Shown in pieces: positions 63,007 to 64,000 of a stretch of 64,000 nucleotides of DNA. Position 1 is the first letter of the stretch; each line of letters begins with the position of its first letter. The notes beneath the pieces were generated by a model. It did no database searches. It was given only the letters and a program-made list of their open reading frames with translations, and was not told the origin of the DNA. Both the position numbers and the translations under genes were made by a program. The stretch comes from Paramecium tetraurelia (Eukaryota > Ciliophora > Oligohymenophorea > Peniculida > Parameciidae), in the NCBI RefSeq assembly GCF_000165425.1, contig NW_001799626.1:203317-267316 (forward strand), in the 5' to 3' direction.

Positions 63007-64000
63007 TCAGTAGAACCTCCGTTAATTGTTAATTTGAGAATTTAATTATTGCTAAAGCTAATTAATTTCACTTTTAGACTCTTAATATCTATTTTATAAT
63101 ATTCTCATTGTTTAATCAAATTAATAAGAAGAGCTATTAATATCTGAATATTTTTGATTTAATGAATATTAGTCTTATTAATTTTATAATAGTAACTGCA
63201 ATTACTAATTACTTAATCTATTGGATTAAGCTTAACTTGTCTATTATAAATTTTAATACCATGAATTCCAATTATTTACCTCAATTTACTAAGAATTTTT
63301 TTAATTTTAAATTGCTTTTAGTTGTTATTCAGCTTTATCTTTTAAATTTCTTTCCATTTATACCGATTATTGTGCTACAAGCGCTCCTTCTGATTCTATT
63401 TTTTACTGATATTCTGCTTACTATTTTTATTATATTGCATTTAATTTTTCGCTTTCTACATATTTTAAATCTTTCTATTTTTCTAAAATTGAAATTTATT
63501 GCTTAATAATTTCTAAATTTGCAAAGCATGATTTGCATGCTAAAATTTAATTAATTAAACAATTTTAATAGCCAGCTATTATATCTTCAAACTATGAGAA
63601 GAAAATAAAAATTTTTGAAAACTCACAACTAATAGAACAAATCTCATTTTAACAATTCAGTTAAGTGGCAATTTATTAGGATAATTTGATAAAATTTGTA
63701 TATTGAGTATCATCCTTTGAATTTAGGTTTGAAAGTAAAGTCACTAATTTCTCAAATAGAACTTTAATATTACGTAACTACCTTTCTTATAGCTTATCAA
63801 CCTTTTGTTTGCATTAATTATTCAATTTTTCACAAATGTTATTGTACATCTAGAAATTTTTCTCACTTAAATATTAAGTAATCTTTTCGCTATGTTACAC
63901 ATATTTTGGAGAGAATTAGATATCTTATGTTTGATTTAATTCTGCCATCAATTAATCTCTTTTTTCTTCAGAGAAGATTTTTGCAATATCTAAAGGAGAT
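63007..64000 (-). CDS. Second AIG1-type protein, C-terminal part, runs off the window
   Basis: A long open frame from the right edge to TGA 63007-63009, no intron seen. The visible 330 residues match the post-G-domain half of the neighbouring gene: a helical block (FEKLVTLLSNLNSK, IATQLNCQNEICS, FEDIIAGYQNC) followed by a Gln-rich coiled coil. The G domain should lie to the right of 64000. It ends NNQRRFY, without the GGGCQLI end of its neighbour. The pair is in inverted, tail-to-tail orientation. Call depends on the paralogy to the first copy, since no GTPase motif is inside the window. Confidence 0.65.

Noticed and set aside
63162-63506. 114-aa hydrophobic plus-strand ORF
   Set aside because: It is antisense to the coiled-coil region of the second AIG1-type gene; the hydrophobic look comes from complementing Lys/Gln/Asn codons.

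Overview
This window reads as a stretch of a Paramecium somatic (macronuclear) chromosome. The evidence is internal. Every convincing reading frame uses TAA and TAG as sense codons (glutamine) and stops only at TGA. Frames are joined by very short introns of 20-31 nt with GTA...TAG ends. The DNA is very AT-rich and genes are packed on both strands with gaps of tens of bases. One gene encodes a trichocyst matrix protein, a product of the Paramecium secretory organelle. Standard-code ORFs are therefore mostly fragments or shadows. The gene models here were built by hand with the ciliate code. For most spliced genes I checked that total length minus introns is a whole number of codons.

Layout. 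0.1-6.1 kb: a RING-like zinc protein, a coiled-coil protein, a 90-aa protein, an axonemal dynein intermediate chain (DNAI1 type) and a DHHC palmitoyltransferase. 6.2-10.4 kb: unknown proteins, including a helical (MIT-like) protein, and a decayed gene with an ADP-ribosyltransferase-like C-terminus. 11.4-18.1 kb: a hybrid histidine kinase, a PH-like/Ser-Thr kinase and a Hook-like coiled-coil protein. 18.1-24.3 kb: a TOM1/THH1-like membrane protein, a TRIM37-type ubiquitin ligase, a C2-like protein and an ARF GTPase. 24.9-31.1 kb: an IQCH-like protein, a coiled-coil protein, a myristoylated pseudokinase-MORN protein and NDUFAF7. 31.2-38.1 kb: unknowns, an ankyrin-type protein and a tandem pair of MBOAT acyltransferases. 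38.4-44.7 kb: the trichocyst matrix protein, two coiled-coil proteins and a SPATA4-type CH-domain protein. 45.0-52.4 kb: a second hybrid histidine kinase, a second MIT-like protein, a CDPK and a basic unknown protein. 53.0-59.5 kb: a RINGv/FHA protein, an unknown, the Fe-S assembly factor CIAO3/Nar1 and a ubiquitin ligase combining a RING-IBR module with a MYCBP2-type RING and tandem-cysteine domain. 59.6-64 kb: degraded sequence, an AIG1-type GTPase and a second, inverted relative that runs off the window.

How genes relate. There are no operons. Several products fit cilia or basal bodies (DNAI1, IQCH, SPATA4, TRIM37, possibly Hook). Others fit calcium and lipid-anchor signalling (CDPK, the pseudokinase-MORN protein and ARF all carry a Gly-2 acylation signal, and there is a DHHC enzyme) or ubiquitin ligation. 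Four families occur twice in the window: histidine kinase, MIT-like, MBOAT and AIG1. I see no rRNA, tRNA, CRISPR, transposon or virus-derived element.
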